A stretch of 64,000 nt of DNA from Flavobacterium reichenbachii (lineage in GTDB: Bacteria > Bacteroidota > Bacteroidia > Flavobacteriales > Flavobacteriaceae), in contig NZ_MUHF01000027.1 of NCBI RefSeq assembly GCF_002217435.1, forward strand, positions 1-64,000. The letters run 5' to 3'. Every line of letters starts with the position of its first letter. The stretch's first letter is position 1. The translations under genes and the position numbers were made by a program. Below the pieces are notes generated by a model. It was given only the letters and a program-made list of their open reading frames with translations. It did no database searches and was not told where the DNA came from. Shown here piece after piece: positions 16,954 through 25,078 of the stretch.

Positions 16954-17934
16954 TTACTCAATCCTTTGAATAGTATAACTGGATTGTGTTTTATCTCCTG
17001 CCAATAATTTACCCAATTTAGAATTGACTACATAAACATTTCCATCAGAAGCCAAAGCTGCGGTTGTTGGAAAATCTTCTTTTCCTATATTGGTTTCGCT
17101 TATTTTTGAAGCACTTATCCATTTATTTGTGCTTGATAAAGTATAGGTTTTGCCCAGACCAAGTCCATTTTCTACCAATACTAAATTATTGTTTTTGTCG
17201 AATTCAATACCATCGGGAGCGCTGAATGTAGTTCCGGTAACGGTAGTAATAGCCGCAGGATTAGAAAGTGATATTTTAAACAACTTCGAATCATCTGTTT
17301 TTACAGCCAGTAAATAACCATCAGGATGAAAGACAATTCCGTTTAAACCAAATTGATTGGGAGCAGGCTGAAACAAGACATTGGTTAAAAATAAAGAGGG
17401 AATATAATTTTCATCAATCTTATAAATATTTGGAGAAAATGAATCGGTAATGTAAATATTTCCTTTGGCATCTACCGCGATATCATTTAAACAAGATCCT
17501 GCATTTGGTGTAAAATTTTTCAAATCAATTTCTTTGATTAATTCACCAGATGTAAGATTGAAAATGCTTACTGATGCAATACTTCCGGCGCTTGCTGCAG
17601 TACTTCTCTGAGAAATACCCAAATCGGCATTAGCGACTATTAAGCGGTTTCTGAGTTCATCAGTATAAATTCCGGTTGGTAAAACCAGTTTACCGCTTGT
17701 AGCAAAAACGGTGGCCTGACCATTTGCATTCATTGTATAAACAGCTCCCTTATATAAGGAACTAAACAGGAATTTTTCATTTTTAGAATCGTAATCAATT
17801 CCTTCAGGATAAAGACCAATATCAGTAATGGTGTATTTACTTTGAAAAGAAGCTGAGGTGTTACCCGATTTTTTTTCGCTGTCGCAAGCTATGAACAGAA
17901 TTGAAAGTGCTGTAATTAAGATGATCTTTTTCAT
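16954..17934 (-). CDS. SMP-30/gluconolactonase-like beta-propeller lipoprotein
   Basis: This 326-residue protein starts with a lipoprotein signal (MKKIILITALSILFIAC; Cys17 expected to be lipidated). The rest is a beta-propeller with repeated blades such as YPEGIDYDSKNEKFLFSS, CLNDIAVDAKGNIYITDS, GLNGIVFHPDGYLLAV and APDGIEFDKNNNLVLVENG. These motifs are shared by gluconolactonase/SMP-30 and NHL proteins. A lactonase activity is possible but the metal ligands were not checked. The Crp-type regulator gene lies 100 bp upstream in the same direction and may control it. Confidence 0.75.
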   Translation of the reverse strand: MKKIILITALSILFIACDSEKKSGNTSASFQSKYTITDIGLYPEGIDYDSKNEKFLFSSLYKGAVYTMNANGQATVFATSGKLVLPTGIYTDELRNRLIVANADLGISQRSTAASAGSIASVSIFNLTSGELIKEIDLKNFTPNAGSCLNDIAVDAKGNIYITDSFSPNIYKIDENYIPSLFLTNVLFQPAPNQFGLNGIVFHPDGYLLAVKTDDSKLFKISLSNPAAITTVTGTTFSAPDGIEFDKNNNLVLVENGLGLGKTYTLSSTNKWISASKISETNIGKEDFPTTAALASDGNVYVVNSKLGKLLAGDKTQSSYTIQRIE

Positions 17935-18034
17935 TTTTATTTTTTTAAATTATTTGTCAGTATTGACACTGCAAATCTGGGACAGAATAAGAAAAATAAA
18001 AATGAACTGGTTTAGGAAATAAGGTTGAACTGGT

Positions 18035-18622
18035 TTAACTTTTTGATGTTTTGCCGTTGCGTATTTTGCTTAAATATTCGGTACTGAAACCCAAATAAGA
18101 AGCCAGCGCATATTGAGGAACGCGTTTTGCAATTGCAGCATATTTGCTCATAAATTCGTCGTAGCGTTCTTCGGCTGTTTTGGTAAAATTTGATAATAAT
18201 CTTTTTTGCTGAAAAGCTAACGAACGCTGGGTTATAATGCGCTCAAATTTTTCGAGTTTCGGAATATCTGCCAGAAACTTTTGTTCGTCTTCGTATGTAA
18301 TTTGAATAAGAACAGAATCTTCAAGGGCTTCTACAAACAAAGTTGCAGGTTCCTGATAAATGAGACTGCTGTAATCAGAAATCCACCAGTCTTCTATCGC
18401 AAAAGACAAAGTATGTTCTCTGCCTTCTTTATCTACCAGATACCCTCTAAAAGCGCCTTTTACCACATAACTTTTATGGCTGCATACAAAACCGGGCTGT
18501 ACAATAAATTGTCTTTTTTTGACCTTGGTAATTTTCAAAAAAGAAGCGAGATGATTTTTTTCTTCATCTGATAAATCTACATATCGTTCTATATAATGTA
18601 TGACCGGTAGTACGTCTCCCAT
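18035..18622 (-). CDS. Crp/Fnr-family regulator
   Basis: The 195-residue cytoplasmic protein has a cyclic-nucleotide-binding-type beta-roll (~20-120; VVKGAFRGYLVDKEGREHTLSF) and a C-terminal HTH (RVPQYALASYLGFSTEYLSKIRNGK). No Fnr cysteine cluster is present and the cAMP contacts are not obvious, so the ligand is unknown; this is common in the large Bacteroidota branch of the family. Its ATG lies four bases after a TATCTTTG -7 element, predicting a leaderless mRNA. The AraC gene starts 110 bp away, divergently. Confidence 0.88.
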   Translation of the reverse strand: MGDVLPVIHYIERYVDLSDEEKNHLASFLKITKVKKRQFIVQPGFVCSHKSYVVKGAFRGYLVDKEGREHTLSFAIEDWWISDYSSLIYQEPATLFVEALEDSVLIQITYEDEQKFLADIPKLEKFERIITQRSLAFQQKRLLSNFTKTAEERYDEFMSKYAAIAKRVPQYALASYLGFSTEYLSKIRNGKTSKS

Positions 18623-18626
18623 TCAA

Positions 18627-18634
18627 CAAAGATA
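18627..18634 (-). promoter_or_regulatory. -7 element of the crp-like gene
   Basis: Minus strand TATCTTTG matches TAnnTTTG and is separated from the ATG (18622-18620) by four bases. A TTG stands 15 nt upstream at 18652-18650, slightly closer than usual. Confidence 0.6.
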
Positions 18635-18708
18635 AAGATTTTTAAAATTCAATAGTAAGAAATCCTAATAGTGAAATTCTAAATATTAAAATTTAAATTA
18701 TTTTTTAT

Positions 18709-18728
18709 GTTTGAATTTCATAACTTTG
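18709..18728 (+). promoter_or_regulatory. -7 element and putative operator of the araC-like gene
   Basis: TAACTTTG (18721-18728) matches TAnnTTTG and is four bases from the ATG at 18733. It directly abuts the 13-mer GTTTGAATTTCAT (18709-18721), which is repeated exactly at 19630-19642 upstream of the cupin gene. The pairing suggests a site bound by the AraC protein itself. Confidence 0.6.
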
Positions 18729-18732
18729 TCCC

Positions 18733-19605
18733 ATGAACGAATATAATGCTTCTGAGCCAATAGACTTTAATACTTCTGAGTTAAAACTCAAGGGGTTCAA
18801 AGTCTATCAAATAGGAACAGACTGCAGTGTTATCCCCACTTACAACCGCAGGGATTTCTATAAAATCAGTATTATTACCGGCGAGAGCATTATTCATTAT
18901 GCAGACAGAGGAATTGAAACTAACGGTACTACCTTGTTTTTTGGTAATCCTCACATTCCATATTCCTGGGAGCTTCTTTCAGAATCTTATAATGGGTTTG
19001 CGTGTGTTTTTACAGAGGAATTTTTAAGGGTAAATGATCGTTCAGAAAGTCTTCATGAATGTCCGTTGTTTAAGATAAGCGGCACGCCGATATTTTATTT
19101 ATCGGCTGAGCAAAAGACTTTTATAACTTCTTTGTTTCAGAAAATGATTGTGGAGCAGGATACCGATTATGTTTTTAAAGATGATTTAATGCGAAATTAT
19201 ATCAATCTGATTATTCATGAATCGATGAAGATGCAGCCTTCAGAAAATTTCTTCAGACATAAAAATGCTTCTTCCAGAATTACCTCTTTATTTTTAGATC
19301 TTCTCGAAAGACAATTTCCTATTGAGACCAAAGACCAGCCTTTAAAACTAAAAACGCCTCAGGATTATGCACAAAACCTTGCTGTTCACGTAAATCACCT
19401 GAATCGTTCGGTAAAAGAAATCAGTGGAAAATCTACAACAGCGCATATTAGCGAGAGAATTATAGGCGAAGCAAAAGCTTTATTGCAGCATACCGATTGG
19501 AGCGTTGCAGATATAGGATTTTCGTTAGGATTTGAGTATCCGAGTTATTTTAATAATTACTTCAAAAGGCTTACAGGAACGATTCCGAAATCGTTAAGAA
19601 TGTAA
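18733..19605 (+). CDS. AraC-family transcriptional regulator
   Basis: The 290-residue protein has an N-terminal cupin-like sensor (~20-170, with TLFFGNPHIPYSW) and a C-terminal pair of helix-turn-helix motifs: YAQNLAVHVNHLNRSVKE and WSVADIGFSLGFEYPSYFNNYFKRLTGTIP, a textbook second HTH. It probably controls itself and the cupin gene downstream, since both are preceded by the same 13-mer. The ligand is unknown. The mRNA is predicted to be leaderless, because the -7 element ends four bases before ATG. Confidence 0.9.
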   Translation: MNEYNASEPIDFNTSELKLKGFKVYQIGTDCSVIPTYNRRDFYKISIITGESIIHYADRGIETNGTTLFFGNPHIPYSWELLSESYNGFACVFTEEFLRVNDRSESLHECPLFKISGTPIFYLSAEQKTFITSLFQKMIVEQDTDYVFKDDLMRNYINLIIHESMKMQPSENFFRHKNASSRITSLFLDLLERQFPIETKDQPLKLKTPQDYAQNLAVHVNHLNRSVKEISGKSTTAHISERIIGEAKALLQHTDWSVADIGFSLGFEYPSYFNNYFKRLTGTIPKSLRM

Positions 19606-19629
19606 ATTGTTTGAAAATCATAATTTTTT

Positions 19630-19674
19630 GTTTGAATTTCATTATTTCTGATCCTGTTTACTGCTGTAAATTTG
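19630..19674 (+). promoter_or_regulatory. Putative operator and -7 element of the cupin gene
   Basis: The 13-mer GTTTGAATTTCAT (19630-19642) repeats the site in front of the araC-like gene. TAAATTTG at 19667-19674 fits the -7 consensus and predicts a leader of about 165 nt before the ATG at 19845. I see no clear structure in that leader. Confidence 0.45.
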
Positions 19675-19844
19675 CACTCAGATAATTCATCTTATATCAG
19701 ATTTATTGCCGGCTAAAATAACTTCATAAGCAGATTCGCAGCTTGGTTTAGTATCAGCAATAAATAGCTTTATAACATTTAAGGCAAAAGGTATTACTCA
19801 AATAAATTTTAAATAAAAACTAACTTAATTTAATAACTAATTTT

Positions 19845-20252
19845 ATGTCAGCAAAATACACAACAGTTACTGAAGAAGGTAAAATTCCGAATACGTATAT
19901 GACAGGAGATGTTTTTTATAAAAAACAAACCAGTGATATACATCCCGAAAATACAATCATCAAGGATGTTGCATTTGAGCCTGGATCAAGATCTAACTGG
20001 CACAGCAATGCAAGCCTGCAATTAATCATTGCTACAAACGGAGATGGATATTATCAAGAAAGAGGAGGAGCGGTAAATCTAATTAAAAAGGGTCAGGTTA
20101 TTACTGTTCTGCCGGGCGTTGAACATTGGTATGGAGCAACTCCGTACAGTTCCTATTCGCACATTTCTATAAGCACAGAAATTGATAAAGGACACGGAAT
20201 CTGGCTTGAAAGTGTAACAGATGAGGAATATTATAATTATACTAAATCTTAA
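19845..20252 (+). CDS. Small cupin-domain protein
   Basis: The 135-residue cytoplasmic single-domain cupin has motif 1 around FEPGSRSNWHSNASLQLIIATNG and motif 2 around VLPGVEHWYGA. Histidines at NWH, VEH and SHISIS could bind a metal. Similar small cupins are annotated as quercetin-dioxygenase-like, or accompany AhpD-type carboxymuconolactone decarboxylases and reductases under AraC control. The reaction cannot be deduced. A terminator follows. Confidence 0.8.
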   Translation: MSAKYTTVTEEGKIPNTYMTGDVFYKKQTSDIHPENTIIKDVAFEPGSRSNWHSNASLQLIIATNGDGYYQERGGAVNLIKKGQVITVLPGVEHWYGATPYSSYSHISISTEIDKGHGIWLESVTDEEYYNYTKS

Positions 20253-20289
20253 ATTATAATAAGTAAGATACAGCAGTGGTAAAAAAAAC

Positions 20290-20326
20290 AAACCCCCTTA
20301 AGCAATTCAACTCTTAAAGGGGTTTT
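20290..20326. terminator. Bidirectional terminator
   Basis: AAACCCCCTTAAG pairs with CTTAAAGGGGTTTT around a short loop, between the convergent cupin and DUF4142 genes. Confidence 0.8.
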
Positions 20327-20351
20327 AAAAATAAATAATAACCAATTAAAT

Positions 20352-20939
20352 TTATTTTTTGTTTAAGCTTTCTTTAAGCAACTTGGCGTGTTCTAAATGC
20401 GCGGTCAATCCTGCGATATTATTAGAAGCCCAAAGTTTAAGATCTTGATCAGTTGCTTTGTCAGCTGTTTTTTGCAATTTGTCTATTGCTTTTTCGTGTC
20501 CATCCACCATCATATCAGCGAATTTTTTATCGAAATCAGCACCAGACTTTTCGTTTAATTTATTGTATTCGTCTTTACCTTCGTCAGTTAAAGAAGCAGG
20601 AAGCGAGTAGTTTTTTGTTTTTGCCAAAGCACTTACCTCAGAAGCTAATTTTGTATGATCGTCTACTATCATTTTACCAAATTTTTTCACTTCAGGATTT
20701 GTACCTTTTGACTGAGCCAATTTTCCTAATTCAATTTCAGCTAAATTTATTTCAGCGATATCAACTACAAATTCAGCATCGTCTTCTTTATCATCAACAG
20801 AGTCAAATTTTACTTCGTTATTGTCTTCTGCAACTTCTTTTGGATCTTCCTGTTTTGTTTCGTTTTTACAAGAATTTAAAGAGATAATAATAAGTAATGC
20901 TCCTAAAGCAGCTTTTCCGGCTAATAATAACTTTTTCAT
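20352..20939 (-). CDS. DUF4142 lipoprotein
   Basis: This 195-residue envelope lipoprotein has a signal (KAALGALLIIISLNSC) followed by an acidic linker (EDPKEVAEDNNEVKFDSVDDKEDDAE). The C-terminal DUF4142 four-helix domain has family motifs FGKMIVDDHTKLASEV, VDGHEKAIDKLQ and LTAHLEHAKLLKE. The fold is ferritin-like, but a metal site has not been established. Members are common in soil Bacteroidota and Proteobacteria and are often stress-linked. It is monocistronic. Confidence 0.88.
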   Translation of the reverse strand: MKKLLLAGKAALGALLIIISLNSCKNETKQEDPKEVAEDNNEVKFDSVDDKEDDAEFVVDIAEINLAEIELGKLAQSKGTNPEVKKFGKMIVDDHTKLASEVSALAKTKNYSLPASLTDEGKDEYNKLNEKSGADFDKKFADMMVDGHEKAIDKLQKTADKATDQDLKLWASNNIAGLTAHLEHAKLLKESLNKK

Positions 20940-21130
20940 GATTTGTATGGTTTTAATGTTATAATGTAAAATTATTTAGAATGTAGATGATTATTTTACA
21001 GCATTTTAAAATAATGTTATAGGATTTAGATGCAGGAATAGACTGAATAATACTATGGGATAAAAATTAATTCTATATTAGCCTAAAAGAATTTGACAAG
21101 CCAAATTTCAATAATTACGATGCAATCAAT

Positions 21131-21527
21131 ATGAAAATTATTAAAATAATCTATGCCGTTTTGTTTGTACTGGCGTTTTTTGTGTATCTAAATTTTTTCT
21201 CAAGTTTTGTTATGCCGTGGCAGAAAGAAAATGCAATTCAATCTGTTTTGCTGGTGGGGAGGACTTAAACAATTTCCAAAAGATTCAGAAATAATTAGCA
21301 TTAGAAAATACGGCAGCGCTTTTACCCAACAGTACAAAATTGAATTTACAAGTTCAAAATACGAAATTGAAAAATGGATTCTATTAAGTAAAAGGCTGAA
21401 AAATAATAATCCGCAAATTAAAGGAAAGACAAAAATATATCAAGTTCATCCCGGTGAAAATAATTCCTTGGGAGGAGAAGTAATAATAGACGGGAATAAA
21501 GTTTTTATCAGTATGAGCTGGATTTAG
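21131..21527 (+). pseudogene. Probable frameshifted gene for a small membrane-anchored protein
   Basis: An ATG at 21131 opens a frame with a good membrane anchor (IIYAVLFVLAFFVYLNFF), but it stops after 45 codons at 21266-21268. The frame shifted by one base stays open from 21192 to TAG 21525-21527 and encodes a plausible soluble domain (FCWWGGLKQFPKDSEIISIRKYG...). One base fewer in the T6 run at 21193-21198 would join the two into a protein of about 130 residues. Alternatively the second frame is used alone from TTG 21207. It lies just upstream of the immunity-like gene. Confidence 0.5.
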
Positions 21528-21537
21528 TACAAATAAT

Positions 21538-21909
21538 ATGAAGAAAATAGCAATAATTTTATCTTTTACTCTAATAAGCTGTAATGAAGTTACACATTCA
21601 AAATTAGGAAAAGAGTATGCAGTACAAGAACTTCAGGAAACATTAGCAAACCCCCAAGACAACAATTTTGTAGACAACAAAGAATTTATAATTAAGGACA
21701 AAAAAACCGCCATAGCAGTATCAGAACCAATTCTATTCGAAATTTATGGCAAATCGCATATAGAAGATCAAAAACCTTATGAAGTTTATTTAATTAAAAA
21801 TTATTGGGTAATCAGAGGAACGCTGATGCATCTTTCATTTGGAGGCACTTTTTTAATTATAATTGATGCTCGAAATTCCAGAGTCTTGAGAATAATTCAT
21901 GGAAAATAA
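21538..21909 (+). CDS. NTF2-fold immunity-like lipoprotein
   Basis: The 123-residue protein has a short signal ending LISC, so it is a predicted lipoprotein. The C-terminal ~75 residues resemble the Imm-NTF2-2 immunity family: DKKTAIAVSEPILFEIYGKSHIEDQKPYEVYLIKN, WVIRGTL, GGTFLIIID and ILKV-like VLRIIHGK. Such domains neutralise polymorphic toxins or are used as general NTF2 folds. No toxin gene is visible here. It starts 10 bp after the frameshifted gene and ends 24 bp before a secreted protein, so the three probably form one transcript. Confidence 0.72.
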   Translation: MKKIAIILSFTLISCNEVTHSKLGKEYAVQELQETLANPQDNNFVDNKEFIIKDKKTAIAVSEPILFEIYGKSHIEDQKPYEVYLIKNYWVIRGTLMHLSFGGTFLIIIDARNSRVLRIIHGK

Positions 21910-21933
21910 AATTAATTTAAAATCAAATCATAA

Positions 21934-22500
21934 ATGAAATCTAAAAATACTTTTACCATATTACCTTTCTTGTTCATCTTTTTTACCTGTATCTCTTATT
22001 CGCAAATGGGAGAAGGCCATAAGTTTTGTGACGAATTAAAAGATGGAAAATACTTTCCGCTGTCTTATGAGTTTAAGAAAAAAATATTATGGTCTAAGTC
22101 TTTTTACTGGGAAACCAGAGAAGGTACTAAAGTAATAAACGGAAAAACTTATGTCGAAATTAAACAGGAATGGGAAGATAAAAGTATTGTTTTACTTTAT
22201 TGCAGAGAGGAAAACGGAGTGGTGTATCAATATGATGAGGAATTAAAAAGAGATGATATCAGATTTGATGAAAATTTCAAGGAAAACAAAAATTGGAAAT
22301 TAGCAGACGGTAAAACTACTTATAAAATTATATCTTATAATGGAGTATTGAGGACGCCTTACTGCGAATATAAAAATTTGTTGGTAATTGATGCTGTGAT
22401 GAATTATGGTCACTTTAATTTTTATTATTTAAAAGGCCATGGTTATATTGGAGCAACCAAAGACGGACATCTTATTTCTTGTTTAACTCCAGAATGGTAA
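21934..22500 (+). CDS. Secreted protein of unknown function
   Basis: The 188-residue protein has a signal peptide (TILPFLFIFFTCISYSQ). The mature part is beta-rich with aromatic and charged repeats (FYWETREGTKVINGKTYVEIKQEW, WKLADGKTTYKIISYNG) and ends HLISCLTPEW. Similar secreted proteins occur next to immunity genes in Flavobacteriaceae, but I cannot name the family. It is the last gene before a terminator. Confidence 0.6.
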   Translation: MKSKNTFTILPFLFIFFTCISYSQMGEGHKFCDELKDGKYFPLSYEFKKKILWSKSFYWETREGTKVINGKTYVEIKQEWEDKSIVLLYCREENGVVYQYDEELKRDDIRFDENFKENKNWKLADGKTTYKIISYNGVLRTPYCEYKNLLVIDAVMNYGHFNFYYLKGHGYIGATKDGHLISCLTPEW

Positions 22501-22536
22501 TTCTGATGTACCAATAAACATAAAATAATAACCTAA

Positions 22537-22567
22537 AAACCCAATTCGACGAATTGGGTTTTTTTAT
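22537..22567 (+). terminator. Rho-independent terminator
   Basis: A stem AAACCCAATTCG / CGAATTGGGTTT with a 1-nt spacer is followed by seven T. Confidence 0.9.
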
Positions 22568-22697
22568 GCCTGTAACCCAATTAATTGATAGAGTTAATTA
22601 TAGAATTTCCAGTTGTAATTATGTAACAAAATTCTTGGATTTTTGAGGGAACTTTGATTTACACCAAACAATTTAAATCTAAGATAAATCACGAATC

Positions 22698-22937
22698 ATG
22701 CAAAATTCATCAATAAGAACCGAGAGTCAGTACAAAGGACTTTTGAAAGAGGGATATAAAAAAGCGAAGTCTGATGTAATTGTAAAATCATCAGATACAG
22801 CAGAAAAAGGACAAAAGAATAAACCATATGATCTTTGGACAAAAGAAGAATTGTATGAGGAAGCTAGAAAAGCAGGTATTCCGGGACGTTCTTACATGAA
22901 TAAAAAAAACCTAATTAAATCATTACAAAATAAATAA
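22698..22937 (+). CDS. Small Rho-N-like (SAP-like) protein
   Basis: The 79-residue basic protein has a disordered N-terminal half. Residues ~45-79 (LWTKEELYEEARKAGIPGRSYMNKKNLIKSL) fit the helix-extended-helix of the Rho N-terminal/SAP fold, which binds nucleic acid. Proteins of this kind often stand next to stress genes. It lies 5 bp upstream of topoisomerase IB and is presumably co-translated with it, so it may target the topoisomerase or act as a small DNA-binding protein. Confidence 0.7.
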   Translation: MQNSSIRTESQYKGLLKEGYKKAKSDVIVKSSDTAEKGQKNKPYDLWTKEELYEEARKAGIPGRSYMNKKNLIKSLQNK

Positions 22938-22942
22938 ATATC

Positions 22943-24028
22943 ATGAATGCAGCAGCGAGAAAAGCAAACTTAATGACTCAGCTTATAAAAACGCCGCATT
23001 TAGTAATTGACAAGCTTGATCTGGCTTACGTAAACGATCATCAGCTTACTATTGTGCGCTGTCGTGAAGGAGAAGAATTTGTTTATAAAAAAAACGGGCG
23101 TCACGTAAAGAATAAAAAAGAAATAGAACGTTTTAATAGTCTGGTACTTCCTCCGGCATGGCAAAATGTACGTATTACAGATTTGACCAACGGACATCTT
23201 CAGGCAATTGGAACTGATGATAAAAATAGAAAACAATACCGATACCATCCGAGATGGAATATGATTCGGAATCAGACTAAGTTTTATAAAATCGCAGAAT
23301 TTGGAAGCAAACTGCCTTTGATCCGAAAACGAGTTGATGAAGATCTGGAACAAAAAGATTGGTCTAAAGAAAAGGTAACGGCGCTGGTAATTAGGTTAAT
23401 GGAAGAAACACATATTAGAATCGGAAACGAAAAATATGCCAAAGACAATAAATCATATGGGCTTTCTACCTTAAGAAAAAGGCATATTAATATCAATAAA
23501 AATACGCTTCGTTTTGAATTTATAGGTAAAAAAGGAAAACAACATACCATTACGACAAAGAACAAACAATTGGTAAAACTAGTGAGCCGATGTGAAGAGA
23601 TTCCGGGGCAGCAGGTTTTTAAATATTATGATAATAATGGCGAAAGAAAGATTTTAGACAGTCATATGGTAAATGAATATCTGCATCAGATATCAGGAGA
23701 ATACTTTAGTGCAAAAGACTTTAGAACCTGGGCCGCATCTATTATTTTTTTTGAAAGTCTCATTGATCTGGGAATTACAACTGACGAAAAAGAAATTAAG
23801 AAAAACATTTTGTCAGCCTTTGACTGCACTGCAGAAGCTTTGGGAAATACAAGAAATGTATGTCGAAATTATTACGTTCATCCGTTATTGATTTCGACTT
23901 ATGAAGACGGATCAATTGGAAAATATTTTGATATGGTAAAAAAAAGCCGAAGCAATAAGAAATATTTTTCGCGCACAGAAACTGCTTTTTCAGAATTGAT
24001 TGAAAATTATCAAATTAATCTGGTTTAA
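22943..24028 (+). CDS. Poxvirus-type DNA topoisomerase IB
   Basis: This 361-residue enzyme relaxes supercoils by nicking one strand through a 3'-phosphotyrosine. The N-terminal domain includes LPPAWQNVRI and DDKNRKQYRYHPRW, characteristic of bacterial TopIB. The catalytic domain shows the expected residues: Arg in THIRIGNE, Lys in FIGKKGK, Arg in KDFRTWAAS, and the Tyr motif CRNYYVHP, equivalent to CRxSYIHP in other bacterial members. Length and motifs are complete. Bacterial TopIB is usually an accessory enzyme, and its neighbours here are stress and repair genes. Confidence 0.93.
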   Translation: MNAAARKANLMTQLIKTPHLVIDKLDLAYVNDHQLTIVRCREGEEFVYKKNGRHVKNKKEIERFNSLVLPPAWQNVRITDLTNGHLQAIGTDDKNRKQYRYHPRWNMIRNQTKFYKIAEFGSKLPLIRKRVDEDLEQKDWSKEKVTALVIRLMEETHIRIGNEKYAKDNKSYGLSTLRKRHININKNTLRFEFIGKKGKQHTITTKNKQLVKLVSRCEEIPGQQVFKYYDNNGERKILDSHMVNEYLHQISGEYFSAKDFRTWAASIIFFESLIDLGITTDEKEIKKNILSAFDCTAEALGNTRNVCRNYYVHPLLISTYEDGSIGKYFDMVKKSRSNKKYFSRTETAFSELIENYQINLV

Positions 24029-24105
24029 TTCAGATTTATATATAGAACAGAGTTGAGGTTCTCTTGTAAAAGCCTAAAATAAGTATTAACTAAAAAACTA
24101 TTATT

Positions 24106-24267
24106 ATGTTACGATGGACAGTCACATTTATTATTCTAGCCATAGTGGCGGGAATATTTGGATTTGGTGGAATTGCCGCCGGAGCCGCGAGTATAGCTAA
24201 AGTTTTATTTTTTATATTCTTAGTCTTATTTGTTATTTCACTAATAAGCGGAAGAACAAGAGTTTAA
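24106..24267 (+). CDS. DUF1328 small membrane protein
   Basis: The 53-residue protein consists of two hydrophobic helices, WTVTFIILAIVAGIFGFGG and VLFFIFLVLFVISLISG, joined by IAAGAASIAK. This matches the DUF1328 family (YtjA type) exactly in layout. Expression of family members is often increased by general stress, but the molecular role is unknown. A terminator follows at 24296. Confidence 0.85.
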   Translation: MLRWTVTFIILAIVAGIFGFGGIAAGAASIAKVLFFIFLVLFVISLISGRTRV

Positions 24268-24295
24268 AAATAAAATCAGTAAATAATATCAAATA

Positions 24296-24331
24296 AAAAC
24301 GACACATCTACAATCTGTACATGTGTCGTTT
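24296..24331 (+). terminator. Rho-independent terminator
   Basis: AACGACACAT / ATGTGTCGTT forms a 10-bp stem downstream of the DUF1328 gene. Confidence 0.8.
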
Positions 24332-24353
24332 GACTTTTAAAAAAAAATAAAAT

Positions 24354-25001
24354 ATGGGAACAAAAAGCGGTGCTTACCAAGACGTTTACATCAAAAGAGA
24401 AAATGAAATGGTAAGCTTAAAAAATGATGTTACAGATTTTTGCGAGAAATATATAAAACCCGTACATCCTGAAAACTGGGATTGGTCGGTTCGGGATTTT
24501 GAAAATCCGGATAATGATCCTACAATCGAAGAAGCAAGAGCCATTGGCCGAGTTGTTTTTAGAGATTTGTGTGATACATTAGAAACTGATGTTGATCTGT
24601 CGACAATGAATAATGTTGAAGCAATAAAGGCTTATCTGCATCCCGATGGTAAATATGAAGCTTTTAATATGGAAGAGTTTGCTTTTGCATTAAAAGTTGA
24701 ACTCGAACATGGAAAAATAAAAGATGTGAATGTGACCAATAATCACCCGTTTTTGACTGCAATGATTGCATTGGCACACATGACAGAAAGTTTAACGTAT
24801 TATAAAAGACTGAAAGTAATGGAGGCAGAGGGCGAGATTTACGAGATTCTTCGTAAAATTGAAAGCTCATCTCAAGGGAAAGAAGATTGGTATATAGAAT
24901 TAGGAAAAGCCGAACAAGAACTAAGCGAAGCAAAAGCTGGATTGGAAGAGCGTCTGGCCAAAATGGACGATATTCCTGCACTGGAAATAATTGGAGATTA
25001 A
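24354..25001 (+). CDS. DUF5661 family protein
   Basis: The 215-residue soluble protein has a central segment (FNMEEFAFALKVELEHGKIKDVNVTNNHPFLTAMIALAHMTESLTYYKRLKVMEAE) that is diagnostic of DUF5661, an all-helical family of unknown function seen in soil bacteria. A second helical coiled region closes the protein (~165-205). There is no signal peptide. It lies within the stress island between DUF1328 and the acidic protein. Confidence 0.75.
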   Translation: MGTKSGAYQDVYIKRENEMVSLKNDVTDFCEKYIKPVHPENWDWSVRDFENPDNDPTIEEARAIGRVVFRDLCDTLETDVDLSTMNNVEAIKAYLHPDGKYEAFNMEEFAFALKVELEHGKIKDVNVTNNHPFLTAMIALAHMTESLTYYKRLKVMEAEGEIYEILRKIESSSQGKEDWYIELGKAEQELSEAKAGLEERLAKMDDIPALEIIGD

Positions 25002-25020
25002 ATACTGTTTTGATTCTGCA

Positions 25021-25060
25021 AAAAAAGAGAGGTTTGTCTAAAAACAAACCTCTCTTTTTT
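25021..25060. terminator. Bidirectional terminator
   Basis: AGAGAGGTTTGT / ACAAACCTCTCT with A and T runs lies between the convergent DUF5661 and acidic-protein genes. Confidence 0.9.
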
Positions 25061-25078
25061 TGAATATCATATAATGAT

